Source: Arthrobacter woluwensis
GTDB taxonomy: Bacteria > Actinomycetota > Actinomycetes > Actinomycetales > Micrococcaceae
Direction: 5' to 3'
DNA: 64,000 nt
Assembly: GCF_030816155.1 (NCBI RefSeq)
Contig: NZ_JAUSXR010000001.1
Span: forward strand, 186,001-250,000
Each line of letters starts with the position of its first letter. The first letter of the stretch is position 1. Made by a program: the position numbers and the translations under genes. Positions 17,855 through 26,190 of this stretch are shown in pieces. The notes beneath the pieces are model-generated. The model worked only from the letters and a program-made list of their open reading frames with translations, searched no databases and was not told the DNA's origin.

Positions 17855-18745
17855 TCAGCTTGCGCGGCCCAGGTGCCGCAAGGGCACCCAGCGCGTGATG
17901 AGGCGCTGATACGCGGCCGCAGCGCCCGTCATATCGCCTTCCGCGAGGCATTCGATGCCCATGCGGACGTCGCTGGGGGAATCGTCCGGGTACACCCGGT
18001 CCGCCAGGGCGCCGTAGTCCAGTTCCAGGACACTGCTGGTGTGGAAGCGCTCCAGCCAGGCGACCACCCGGGTCATCTCGTCCAGGAAATCCAGCTCCGG
18101 GGCGCCGAGGGAAAGGGCGGCCACGAGGGTGCGGGAACGCGAGATCGCCTCCGTCACCGGGGTGTAGAGGCGCAGGGTGGCGATGCTGCCGTCCCGGTTG
18201 TTGAGCATCTCCTGGCGGTCCGACTCGTGGAAGAAGATGAACCACGCGAACGGAACACCCCAGGTGGCGGTGCGGGTGAACAGCAGATCCGAATCGATCA
18301 GACCGGAATCCACCAAGGTCTTGAGCCGTTCTTGATGCCGTTCGGTGGCGTCCACGGGGACGATCCGCTCCAGGCTCTCCGAGCTCGAACCGTCCGCCAG
18401 CTCCTCCGCGGCCAGCGCGGAACGGAGCACCGTCTGGTTCGGGCAGTACAGCAGAGCTCCCCGCTCGCTGGGATCGGCGAGGGCGCGCGACAGCTCGGCG
18501 CGGCTGCCCGGGTACGGGTCGTTGGGCTTCCGCAGGAGGCGGTGAAGGGTGCTGCGCAGCTCGCGGCGCTCGACGTCGTCGCGCATCTGCCGCAGCTCCG
18601 AGGCACTGAGGATGGCGCGCTCGGTCAGATCGCCGTACTGCGCGACGATGGCCCGCCGCTGCGGGGCGCCGAAGGCGTCGAGCGGCTGGTAGACGCGCAG
18701 GGCGGAGATGTAGGGGAACCCCATGGGGGAGTCGTAGAAGGTCAT
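17855..18745 (-). CDS. conserved protein of unknown function
   Basis: 296-aa protein with no signal peptide or membrane span that I can see. It is rich in charged helices, with notable stretches LRVYQPLDAFGAPQRRAIV near the N-terminus and FAWFIFFHESDRQEM in the middle. The N-terminus (MGFPYISALRVYQPL) looks like a globular domain start. No motif that I recognise. It is downstream of exonuclease III on the same strand with a 29-bp gap, so the two may be cotranscribed. Confidence 0.7.
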   Translation of the reverse strand: MTFYDSPMGFPYISALRVYQPLDAFGAPQRRAIVAQYGDLTERAILSASELRQMRDDVERRELRSTLHRLLRKPNDPYPGSRAELSRALADPSERGALLYCPNQTVLRSALAAEELADGSSSESLERIVPVDATERHQERLKTLVDSGLIDSDLLFTRTATWGVPFAWFIFFHESDRQEMLNNRDGSIATLRLYTPVTEAISRSRTLVAALSLGAPELDFLDEMTRVVAWLERFHTSSVLELDYGALADRVYPDDSPSDVRMGIECLAEGDMTGAAAAYQRLITRWVPLRHLGRAS

Positions 18746-18774
18746 CGGCTTCCCGGCCGCGCGCTGGGCATGGC

Positions 18775-19581
18775 TCAGTCCGCGAGTTCGACGATCACGG
18801 GGGCATGGTCGCTGGCGCCCTTGCCCTTGCGCTCCTCACGGTCGATCACGGCGCCGGTCACGCGGGAGGCCAGGGCCGGGGACGCCATGACGAAGTCGAT
18901 GCGCATGCCCTCCTTCTTCGGGAAGCGGAGCTGCTTGTAATCCCAGTAGGTGTAGACGCCGGGGCCCGGGTTGAGTGGGCGCACGACGTCCGTGAAGGAT
19001 GCCTCCTCGAAGGCGTGGAAGGCGGCGCGCTCCGGAGCGGAGACGTGCGTGAGGCCTTCCTCGATGAAGAAGTCGATGTCCCACACGTCGTCATCCTGGG
19101 GCGCGATGTTCCAGTCGCCCATGAGCGCGATCTGGGCGGCGGGGTCGGTGTCCAGCCAGGCCTCGGCGTTCGCCTTCAGGGTGTCCAGCCACTCGAGTTT
19201 GTACGGCATGTGCTCGTCATCCAGAGCGCGGCCATTGGGCACGTACAGGCTCCACACGCGGACGCCGTTGCAGGTGGCGCCGATGGCACGGGCCTCCTGC
19301 TCCGGGTTCACGCCGCCCTTGCCGAACGTCGGCTGGCCGGGGAACGTGCGCTCCACGTCCTCCAGACCCACGCGGGAGGCGATGGCCACCCCGTTCCACT
19401 GGCTGAACCCGAAATGCGCCACTTCATAGTCCATGCGCTCGAAGAGCTCCCAGGGGAAGTTCTCGTCCTTGCACTTGGTCTCCTGGATGGCTAGGACATC
19501 ACAGTCACTGCGTTCCAGCCAGGCCTCCACACGGTCGGCGCGGGCACGGAGGGAATTGACGTTCCAGGTGGCGATCTTCAC
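18775..19581 (-). CDS. xth: exodeoxyribonuclease III / AP endonuclease
   Basis: 268-aa endonuclease/exonuclease/phosphatase-fold DNA repair enzyme that cuts 5' of abasic sites. Motifs are complete: TWNVNSLRAR at the start, IQETKC (metal-binding Glu) near residue 35, GDWNIAP, and C-terminal SDHAPV. The start is a GTG at 19581 preceded by GGGAG and, on the same strand, by TAGCTT exactly 6 nt away, so a leaderless transcript is also possible. Confidence 0.95.
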   Translation of the reverse strand: MKIATWNVNSLRARADRVEAWLERSDCDVLAIQETKCKDENFPWELFERMDYEVAHFGFSQWNGVAIASRVGLEDVERTFPGQPTFGKGGVNPEQEARAIGATCNGVRVWSLYVPNGRALDDEHMPYKLEWLDTLKANAEAWLDTDPAAQIALMGDWNIAPQDDDVWDIDFFIEEGLTHVSAPERAAFHAFEEASFTDVVRPLNPGPGVYTYWDYKQLRFPKKEGMRIDFVMASPALASRVTGAVIDREERKGKGASDHAPVIVELAD

Positions 19582-19671
19582 GCTCCCAAGCTATCAAAGC
19601 GGACTGACAGTTTGGTGACCCGCGGCGTCACCATCGGAATACGATCCGGCGACGCGGGGTTGCCCATCATC

Positions 19672-20808
19672 GTGAGCCAACTTTTCACTGAAGCAGTCCT
19701 GTCCGCCCCGTCCGGCCAGCTCACGCTGCGCAACCGGACCTTCCTCGCCCCCATGTGCATGTACTCCGTGGAGGCGCGCGACGGCGTGCCGACCGCCTGG
19801 CATCAGGCGCACCTGGGCGCCCGCGCCGCCGGCGGTTTCGGCATGGTGATCACCGAGGCCACCGCCGTGGTGCCGGAGGGACGGATCTCCCCGGAAGACC
19901 TCGGCCTGTGGAACGACGAGCAGGTGGAGGCCTTCAAGCCGATCACCGCGTTCATCAAGAGCCAGGGCGCCGCGGCCGGCGTGCAGCTGGCGCACGCCGG
20001 CGGCAAGGCCTCCACGTACGGCTGGCTGCCGCGCTGGGTGGACCAGGGCCTGACCGGGTCGGTCCCGGTGGACGACGGCGGCTGGGTCACGGTCGCGCCG
20101 TCCGTCACCTCGATCCACGGCCTGGCCGAGTCGCACGAGCTGACCGTCGACGAGATCCAGGAGTCCGTCGCGTCCTGGGCCGCGGCCGCCCGTCGCGCCG
20201 ATGAGGCCGGCTTCGACTTCATCCAGATCCACGCCGCCCACGGCTACCTGGTGCACCAGTTCCTGTCCCCGCTGAGCAACACGCGCACGGACTCCTACGG
20301 CGGCTCGTACGAGGGCCGGACCCGGTACCTGCGGGAGGTCGTGGCCGCGGTGCGTGAGGTCTGGCCGGCCGACAAGCCGCTGGGTGTGCGCTTCTCCGGT
20401 TCCGACTGGGTCGAAGGCGGCTGGACCATCGAGGAGACCGCCCGTCTCGCGGTGGAGCTGCGCGCCGAAGGTGTGACGGTGTTCGACCTGTCCAGCGGCG
20501 GCATCGGCGCGTACCACGGCCCTACCGGCCCCGGGTATCAGATCGCGCTCGCGGCCGAGGTGAAGAAGGCCCTGGCAGCGGATGCCGAGGAGCGTGGCGT
20601 GGCGAACGACGCCTTCGTCAGCGCCGTCGGCATGATCAACGAAGCCCAGCAGGCCGAGCAGGTCCTGGTGAATGGCCAGGCGGACGGCGTCTCAATCGCC
20701 CGCGCCGCCCTCAAGGAGCCGAACTGGCCCGCGCTCGCCGCCCGGTCGCTCGGCGAACCCCTGGACAAGACCCCGTTCGCACCGCAGTACTGGCGCGCTC
20801 ACTGGTGA
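19672..20808 (+). CDS. NADH:flavin oxidoreductase, old yellow enzyme (YqjM-type)
   Basis: FMN-dependent ene-reductase of 378 aa. Characteristic motifs are APMCMYS near the N-terminus, WHQAHLGARA, HAAHGYLVHQFLSP (substrate-binding His pair and barrel strand), SNTRTDSYGGS and a C-terminal FMN phosphate-binding region. I chose the GTG at 19672; a frame start at 19612 adds 20 residues unlike the family. It diverges from exonuclease III. The physiological substrate is unknown, probably an enone or electrophile. Confidence 0.88.
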   Translation: MSQLFTEAVLSAPSGQLTLRNRTFLAPMCMYSVEARDGVPTAWHQAHLGARAAGGFGMVITEATAVVPEGRISPEDLGLWNDEQVEAFKPITAFIKSQGAAAGVQLAHAGGKASTYGWLPRWVDQGLTGSVPVDDGGWVTVAPSVTSIHGLAESHELTVDEIQESVASWAAAARRADEAGFDFIQIHAAHGYLVHQFLSPLSNTRTDSYGGSYEGRTRYLREVVAAVREVWPADKPLGVRFSGSDWVEGGWTIEETARLAVELRAEGVTVFDLSSGGIGAYHGPTGPGYQIALAAEVKKALAADAEERGVANDAFVSAVGMINEAQQAEQVLVNGQADGVSIARAALKEPNWPALAARSLGEPLDKTPFAPQYWRAHW

Positions 20809-20834
20809 GGTGAGTCCCGCAGGGCGCACCCGCT

Positions 20835-20899
20835 GAAACAGTGGATTCCCGTCGAAACAGTGTGTTCAACACGCGGTTTCGACGGGAATCCACTGTTTC
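20835..20899. repeat. long inverted repeat between convergent genes (family B)
   Basis: Perfect 24-bp arms, 20835-20858 and 20876-20899, starting GAAACAGTGGATTCCCGTCG, with a 17-nt loop that can extend the stem through gtgtt/aacac. It lies between the reductase gene and the convergent VanZ-family gene. Sequence is unrelated to the family A repeats. It may be a bidirectional terminator. Confidence 0.85.
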
Positions 20900-20930
20900 G
20901 GGGTGGGACGGGGAACGAGAGTGCGGACGT

Positions 20931-22022
20931 TCAGCCCTGAGGGACCGTGACCTGCGCCGGCGCTGCTTCCCGCGCGTCCCGGACCTGCTGGCCCGACACC
21001 AGGCCCGGCAGGCCACGGCCCTTCGCGCTGAACACCAGGGTTCCGAGGGACACGAGGACGAACAGGGAGCCCACCCAGCCGAGTCCCTCCGGAAGGAAGC
21101 CGAGCAGCGCGTAGCCGCCGATGCCCCCGAGCAGACGCAGCACCCGCGCGAGCGGGCGGGGGAGGGTGCCGCCGTCGTACTGGAGCTGGACCGCGTGATC
21201 GCCGACGGTGCGGCCGCTCACCAGCGTGACCACCAGCCACAGCAGGAAGGCGACGCCGGTCCCGACCAGCGCGGAGTAGTCGTCCCGGTTGAGGGCCTCG
21301 CGGTCGTTGAGGACGTACAGCAGGAATGCGCGGATGCCCACCGTGATGGCGACGCTGAGCAGGGTGAACGCGAGCCAGTCGCACAGCATGCCGAGGAAGC
21401 GGCGCGGTTTGGTCACAGGGCGCGCGACGGCGGCGGCCGGGGCCACGTGGCGGCGTCGCCCGAAGAACGGGAGGGCGAGGAGCGAGCCGAGCAGAGCGCC
21501 GAGAGTGTTCGCCATCAGGTCGTCGACGTCGAACACCCGGTAGGCGCACGGGTAGATGCCCCAGACGCCGGTCAGCTGCGTGAACTCCACGAAAGCGGAC
21601 ACGGCCAGCCCGGTGACGGTGGAGATCAGGAAACCCCGGGAACCGAGCGCCCGGACGAAGAAGCCGAGCGGGGCGAAGAGCAGGACGTTGAACGCGACCT
21701 GGAGGACCGCGGTGTCGGTGAGGGCGGCCCGGGGGCCGGCGCCCGAGCGGGCCAGGGATTCCCGGATGTCCGCGATGAAGTGGAACGGTTCGAGATTGAC
21801 GCCTGCGCACCGCACCGTCTCCGGATCCGGCAGGGGCAGCAGGGTGTACGTCCAGATCGCCCAGAAGTACACGACGGCCGCTGCCCAGAGCAGCCCCCGG
21901 CCGAAGGTCAGACTGCCGCGCCGCCGGTAGCTGACCGCCACGAACGGCACGAACAGCAGCACCCCGGTCACCAGTCCGAGCCCGATGGCGACGATCCCCG
22001 ACATGAGTTGCTGATCTCCCAT
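20931..22022 (-). CDS. VanZ-like / RDD-domain membrane protein
   Basis: 363-aa membrane protein with two halves. Residues ~1-190 are VanZ-like (TLLPLPDPETVRC, FNVLLFAPLGFF, VEFTQLTGVWGIYPCAYRVFDVDDLMAN), and the C-terminal half has an RDD-type pattern (DWLAFTLLSV ... GRTVGDHAVQLQ). VanZ proteins can confer low-level teicoplanin resistance, but most are of unknown role. Start chosen at 22022 (MGDQQL), preceded by a G-rich ribosome site; starts at 22055 or 22004 are possible. Confidence 0.8.
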   Translation of the reverse strand: MGDQQLMSGIVAIGLGLVTGVLLFVPFVAVSYRRRGSLTFGRGLLWAAAVVYFWAIWTYTLLPLPDPETVRCAGVNLEPFHFIADIRESLARSGAGPRAALTDTAVLQVAFNVLLFAPLGFFVRALGSRGFLISTVTGLAVSAFVEFTQLTGVWGIYPCAYRVFDVDDLMANTLGALLGSLLALPFFGRRRHVAPAAAVARPVTKPRRFLGMLCDWLAFTLLSVAITVGIRAFLLYVLNDREALNRDDYSALVGTGVAFLLWLVVTLVSGRTVGDHAVQLQYDGGTLPRPLARVLRLLGGIGGYALLGFLPEGLGWVGSLFVLVSLGTLVFSAKGRGLPGLVSGQQVRDAREAAPAQVTVPQG

Positions 22023-22113
22023 GCCCCCGAGTATGTCATCGGCCGCGCGGCTCATCGGGGCCAGGGGCCGGGGACGTGGCAAGGCTCACGCGCCGAGCCG
22101 CTCAGCGGTCCGC

Positions 22114-22635
22114 TCAGTCCACCCAGTCGTCCGGCCCGAAGTCCTTGTCGACCCCTCCGCCGGACTCAAGCACCTTTTCGATGACCTCGCGCACGACGTC
22201 GAGTGCCTCCCGCAGCGCGCCGGGATCGCTCAGCGTCTCGGCCCACTTCCGGTCGAAGGTGGCAGACGCCGTGCGCACCACTTTCCGGGCCGCCTCCGCC
22301 GGGTCAGGGGAGGCGAGGAGCGGCACCGCCCTCGGTGTCGCCGGTTCGAACGGCGTGGAGGGGGCGTCCCGCACGTGAACCGCCTGATCCGTCACGAGGA
22401 ACCCGACGCTTTCCTGCCGCCGGGCGAACAGGTTCTTGGCGTGGAGCCCCGCGAACAGCAGGGGAGTCTCGCCCAGCAGCACCGCATCGCCGCCCAGGTC
22501 CTCGACGGCCGCCGCGAACACGTCGTCCTGATCGTCCAGAGGATGACCGGCCAGCCCGGCGGCGAACAGCAGGAACCGCACGGGCCCTTGCCTGCGGGAG
22601 ACGAGCTCTGCGATCTCCGCCGCCGGCACCGTCAT
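22114..22635 (-). CDS. conserved protein of unknown function downstream of the response regulator
   Basis: 173-aa soluble, cysteine-free acidic protein with helical C-terminus (LREALDVVREVIEKVLES) and a short DDWVD end. I recognise no family. Its start overlaps the response-regulator stop by 4 bp (ATGA), so it is the third gene of the two-component operon. Context suggests an accessory of the signalling system, but nothing in the sequence proves this. Confidence 0.68.
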   Translation of the reverse strand: MTVPAAEIAELVSRRQGPVRFLLFAAGLAGHPLDDQDDVFAAAVEDLGGDAVLLGETPLLFAGLHAKNLFARRQESVGFLVTDQAVHVRDAPSTPFEPATPRAVPLLASPDPAEAARKVVRTASATFDRKWAETLSDPGALREALDVVREVIEKVLESGGGVDKDFGPDDWVD

Positions 22636-23252
22636 CGCATCCCCTCACGCCGGAGCGCCTTCGCGATGGCGGCGGCCCGGGAGTCCACCCCGAGCTTCGC
22701 GTAGATGTGCGCCAGGTGGGTCTTGACGGTCGCCTCGGAGATGAAGAGCTTCCGCCCGAGTTCCTTGTTGGAGAGGCCCTGGGTGAGCAGCGTCAGCAGT
22801 TCGGCTTCCCGGGGTGTCAGCGCCTCGTCGGGGTTGCGCATCTGCTGGAAAAGCCGGCTCGCGACGGGTGCGCTCATGTGGCTCTGCCCTCGTGACGCAC
22901 CCCGCACCGCCGCGAAGATCTCGTCCGGGGCGGCGTCTTTGAGGAGATACCCCATGGCTCCGGCGTCGACGGCACGCACGATGTCCGCGTCCGAATCGTA
23001 GGTGGTGAACACGAGGACGGCCTGTGCAGGTCGTTCGGCGCGGAGCCTCCGGATCGCCTCGATGCCGTCGATGCCCGCGCCCATCGCCAGGTCCATGAGC
23101 ACCACGTCCGGCGCATGCTCCAGCGCCGCCGCCACACCACCCTCGCCCGAGGAGGCCTCGGCCACCACCCCGATGTCCGGCTGGGTGCTGAGCAGCGCTC
23201 GCAGGCCGCTCCGCACCACCAGATGGTCATCCACCAGGAGCACCGTGATCAT
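22632..23252 (-). CDS. NarL/LuxR-type response regulator (SenR-like)
   Basis: 206-aa two-component regulator. The receiver domain has acidic pocket Asp8/Asp9, phosphorylation site Asp54 (VLMDLAMG) and Lys105 (LLKD). The C-terminal LuxR helix-turn-helix (LTPREAELLTLLTQGLSNKEL) binds DNA. It overlaps the upstream histidine kinase by 4 bp. With the divergent HbpS-like gene it resembles the SenS-SenR-HbpS redox/heme-sensing system of Streptomyces. Confidence 0.92.
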   Translation of the reverse strand: MITVLLVDDHLVVRSGLRALLSTQPDIGVVAEASSGEGGVAAALEHAPDVVLMDLAMGAGIDGIEAIRRLRAERPAQAVLVFTTYDSDADIVRAVDAGAMGYLLKDAAPDEIFAAVRGASRGQSHMSAPVASRLFQQMRNPDEALTPREAELLTLLTQGLSNKELGRKLFISEATVKTHLAHIYAKLGVDSRAAAIAKALRREGMR

Positions 23253-24439
23253 GCCGTTCCTCCTTCCACTGCGCTGTTTTCCACTGCGCTGTCTTCCAGC
23301 ACGCCGGAATGCCCGGCCGGGATCTCCACCCCGATCACGGTTCCCTCGCCCGGAGTGGACTCCACCGCGAAGGTGCCGCCGAGCTGCTCGACCCGCTGTC
23401 GCATGGCGCGCAGTCCGTACCCTCCGCCAGGCCCCGGCTCTGCGGCGGCCGTGGGCCGGAAGCCCACGCCGTCGTCGTACACATCCAGCGTGACGGACCC
23501 CGGCAGAAAGCCGAGGGTGACGCTCGCCGCCTGGGCGGAGGCATGCCGCTCGACGTTGGCCGCGGCACTCTGGGCGATCCGCACGACGGCGTGCCGCACC
23601 TCGGGCGGCAGGGCCCGCGGGGTGCCGGTCACGCTGATCCGCATCGCCGGAACATGACGCCGGACCGCGGCGGCCAGGGCTTCTTCGAGCGGCAGATCGG
23701 GTTCCGGGGCGGTGGCGAGATTGTGGACCAGCCCCCGCGTCTCCGCAAGGTTCACCCGGAGCTGCTCGGTGGCCTGGCGAACCTCGGGGCTCAGTCCTTC
23801 CGTGCGGTCCGCCGCCTCCAGGAGCAGCACGGTGCTGGCGAGGCCCTGCGTCACGGTGTCGTGGATTTCGCGGGCCACGCGCTCCCGCTCCGCGAGCGTC
23901 CCGGCGGCCCGTTCCGCGGCCGCCGTCTGGGCCTGCGCGGTGCGCAGTTCCGCATTGAGCTGGGCCTGGCGGGACAAGGCGTCCTCCAGACGGTCGTACA
24001 CGAGAGTCAGGACGAGTGCCGCGGCCGCCGGGCCCAGGAGGGCCGCCACATCCGTGTACCCACTGAGTTTGAACAGACCCACGGACGTGCTCAGCGCTGT
24101 CAGTCCGGTCGCCAGCGCGGCGGCCTTTCCGGACACCGCGGACCGGCCGACGAAGAACACCGCGAACGCACACCAGGCGAAGCTCGGCGCGAGAATGACG
24201 AGCGCCGCCCAGACCGCCACGAGGATCCACAGGACCACGGGGCGGGCGGGTCCGCGCAGCCGGACCGCCGCCGCGTACAGCACGCAGAGCGCGGCAGCCA
24301 GGACCAGGACGAGGAGGTTCTCCTCCGGTCCATGCCGCAGGACGAATCGGATGAGTGAGGCGGTCAGGAGCACCGCGAAGCCACAGTGCACCGCCACGCC
24401 GAGATAGCGCTCGCGGCCTGCCGGGGGTGCGGTGATCAT
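23249..24439 (-). CDS. sensor histidine kinase, HisKA_3 type (SenS-like)
   Basis: 396-aa membrane kinase. About four to five hydrophobic segments fill residues 12-148, then a coiled linker, the dimerisation/phospho-acceptor motif REIHDTVTQGL with His193, and a HATPase domain (DVYDDGVGF and GYGLRAMRQRVEQLGG). There is no extracytoplasmic sensor domain, which fits kinases that rely on an accessory sensor protein. The extreme C-terminus has a short repeat (EDSAVENSAVE). Divergent from the HbpS-like gene. Confidence 0.92.
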   Translation of the reverse strand: MITAPPAGRERYLGVAVHCGFAVLLTASLIRFVLRHGPEENLLVLVLAAALCVLYAAAVRLRGPARPVVLWILVAVWAALVILAPSFAWCAFAVFFVGRSAVSGKAAALATGLTALSTSVGLFKLSGYTDVAALLGPAAAALVLTLVYDRLEDALSRQAQLNAELRTAQAQTAAAERAAGTLAERERVAREIHDTVTQGLASTVLLLEAADRTEGLSPEVRQATEQLRVNLAETRGLVHNLATAPEPDLPLEEALAAAVRRHVPAMRISVTGTPRALPPEVRHAVVRIAQSAAANVERHASAQAASVTLGFLPGSVTLDVYDDGVGFRPTAAAEPGPGGGYGLRAMRQRVEQLGGTFAVESTPGEGTVIGVEIPAGHSGVLEDSAVENSAVEGGTA

Positions 24440-24476
24440 GGGGCCACTCTACGAGACGGCGCCGACAGGATAAGCG

Positions 24477-24500
24477 CGTCTCATCCTTTTGGCTGAGACG
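24477..24500. promoter_or_regulatory. candidate response-regulator operator upstream of the HbpS-like gene
   Basis: CGTCTCA and TGAGACG form 7-bp inverted arms with a 10-bp spacer, centred 50 bp upstream of the kinase start and about 206 bp upstream of the HbpS-like start. A further half-site (cGAGACGG) lies at 24451-24458. Spacing suits a dimeric LuxR-type regulator. Confidence 0.5.
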
Positions 24501-24694
24501 GCCACCCGAAGGCATGAGGAACCCCTGCCGGAACTGCCGATGTGCCCGGAACCGCGTCTCGGAAGGATGGATGTCAGGAGTTCACGGACCCGTCAGGAAG
24601 GCCGGTGAGACCCGGTACGCCGGGGTCCGTGGACTCGCACAGTGACCACCGATTCCGATCCATGCACGATCCATTCCCGAAGGGCAGGCACATC

Positions 24695-25288
24695 ATGGCC
24701 ATCAGCAAGAGCAACATCAAGGTCCTCTCCGCAGCGGCTGCGGCACTCCTCCTGACCGGCGGCGTCACCGCGGCCGCCAATGCCGGGCAGGCGTCCCAGC
24801 CTGCAGCCGTGCCTGCCGCGGAGACCGCCAAGCGCCTTCCCACGGCGGGCATCCCGGCCGGCGAGGGCACCACGGTCTCGCAGAACCGGATCTCCGCGAC
24901 CGCCTCCGCCAAGGCCGTCCAGGCCGCCCTGGCCAAGTGCGTGGGGGACAAGCTCCCGTTCGTCTCCGTCACGGTCGTGGACCGGTTCGGCACCGTCCAG
25001 GCGGTCCTCCGTGGCGACAACGCCGCCCAGCACACCCTCGAGGCGTCGAAGCAGAAGGCCTACACCGCGGCGGCCTTCGGCGCCCCCACGAGCGAGCTGG
25101 CCGGGCGCATCAGCGGCAACGGCAAGCCCTCCATCGCCGATCTGCCCGGCACCCTGTTCCTCGCCGGTGGCGTCCCGCTCAAGGTCAACGGCGTGTCCGT
25201 GGCGGGGATCGGCGTCGGCGGCGCACCCGACGGCGCCCTCGACGAGGCCTGCGCCACGGCCGGCGCCGAGGCGATCCTGGGCCGCTAG
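24695..25288 (+). CDS. secreted HbpS/GlcG-family heme-binding protein
   Basis: 197-aa exported protein of the GlcG/HbpS (DUF336) family. The signal peptide (SNIKVLSAAAAALLLTGG, cleavage near ANA) is followed by the conserved core: HTLEASKQKAYTAAAFG, GTLFLAGGVPLKVNG and GIGVGGAPDGALDEACA. I chose the ATG at 24695 because it gives a standard signal peptide; the frame is open further upstream. In Streptomyces reticuli HbpS is an extracellular heme sensor that tunes the SenS kinase, and here the kinase-regulator pair is immediately divergent. Confidence 0.88.
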   Translation: MAISKSNIKVLSAAAAALLLTGGVTAAANAGQASQPAAVPAAETAKRLPTAGIPAGEGTTVSQNRISATASAKAVQAALAKCVGDKLPFVSVTVVDRFGTVQAVLRGDNAAQHTLEASKQKAYTAAAFGAPTSELAGRISGNGKPSIADLPGTLFLAGGVPLKVNGVSVAGIGVGGAPDGALDEACATAGAEAILGR

Positions 25289-25296
25289 GAGGCATG

Positions 25297-26067
25297 ATGG
25301 AGGCCATGCCGACGCGTGGCGCAGTGCTGAAGGGGAGCCTGGCGGTCGTTGCCGTCGGGCTCCTCGCCGCCTGCGCACCCGGTTCCGCTGAGCCGAGTTC
25401 AGCGCAGCCGTCCGACGACGGCGCCGCGCCCTCCGCGCGCACCTCGCCGCCGGCGTCGTCCCCGGCGCAGGAAGGGTCACCCGCCGCGGACAGCGGCAGC
25501 ACGCCGTCGCCCACGGGAGTGGACGCCCGGGGCCGAGCCGCCGCCCGAGCCCGCCTGACCGAGGCACAACGGGCCCGGCTGGATCAGGACCTCATCCGCG
25601 CCGCGAAGCGGAACGACCCCACCGAGGTGAAGCGCCTCATCGAGCAGGGCGGCGACGTCAACGCCAAGGATTCGATCCAGGATTCCGCCTTCCTCTATGC
25701 CGGCGCCGAAGGGTTCAACGACGTCCTGCGGCTCACCCTGGCAGCGGGCGCGGACGTGCGGAGCGTCAACCGGTTCGGCGGGACCGCGCTCATCCCGGCC
25801 TGCGAACACGGACACGTCGAGACGATCCGGATCCTGATCGCGGCCGGGGTCCCGGTGAATCACGTGAACCGTCTCGGCTGGACCGGGATGCAGGAGGCGA
25901 TCCTCCTGAACACCGGTGGACCCCGCCAGCAGGAGGCGGTCCGGTTGCTCCTGGCCGCAGGCGCGGACCCCGGCATCCGAGACCCGCAGGGCCGCACGGC
26001 CCTCGACAACGCCCGGCGGATGGGCTTCACGGAGATCGTGCGGATCCTCGAATCGCATCGCCCCTGA
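25297..26067 (+). CDS. ankyrin-repeat lipoprotein
   Basis: 256-aa lipoprotein: signal with lipobox LLAAC at about residues 21-25, a ~60-residue Ser/Pro-rich linker, then ankyrin repeats (DLIRAAKRNDPTEVKRLIEQ, FLYAGAEGFNDVLRLTLAAG, LIPACEHGHVETIRILIAAG, and a last one ending LDNARRMGFTEIVRILE). Expected to sit on the outer face of the membrane and bind protein. AGGAGG is 4 nt before the ATG at 25297; ATGs at 25294 and 25306 are in frame. It follows the HbpS-like gene by 8 bp and is probably cotranscribed with it. In other bacteria, ankyrin lipoproteins are often paired with catalase or oxidative-stress genes. Confidence 0.85.
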   Translation: MEAMPTRGAVLKGSLAVVAVGLLAACAPGSAEPSSAQPSDDGAAPSARTSPPASSPAQEGSPAADSGSTPSPTGVDARGRAAARARLTEAQRARLDQDLIRAAKRNDPTEVKRLIEQGGDVNAKDSIQDSAFLYAGAEGFNDVLRLTLAAGADVRSVNRFGGTALIPACEHGHVETIRILIAAGVPVNHVNRLGWTGMQEAILLNTGGPRQQEAVRLLLAAGADPGIRDPQGRTALDNARRMGFTEIVRILESHRP

Positions 26068-26083
26068 CTGCACCCCTGGAACC

Positions 26084-26180
26084 ACCCCTGATCGACTGCT
26101 CCCCCTGATCGACTGCTCCATACGATGTCGAAATCCCCGGAAATCCGCGGGAAATGGCATCGTATGGAGCAGTCGATCAG
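26084..26180. repeat. inverted repeat family A, copy 2, with a duplicated left-arm end
   Basis: Perfect 23-bp arms at 26105-26127 and 26158-26180, 30 nt apart, starting CTGATCGACTGCTCCATACG. The outer part of the left arm is duplicated in tandem just upstream (cccctgatcgactgct at 26085-26100), suggesting slippage or a partial second insertion. It lies between the convergent ankyrin and LacI genes, the same setting as copies 1 and 4. Confidence 0.9.
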
Positions 26181-26190
26181 AGGGCCGGAC

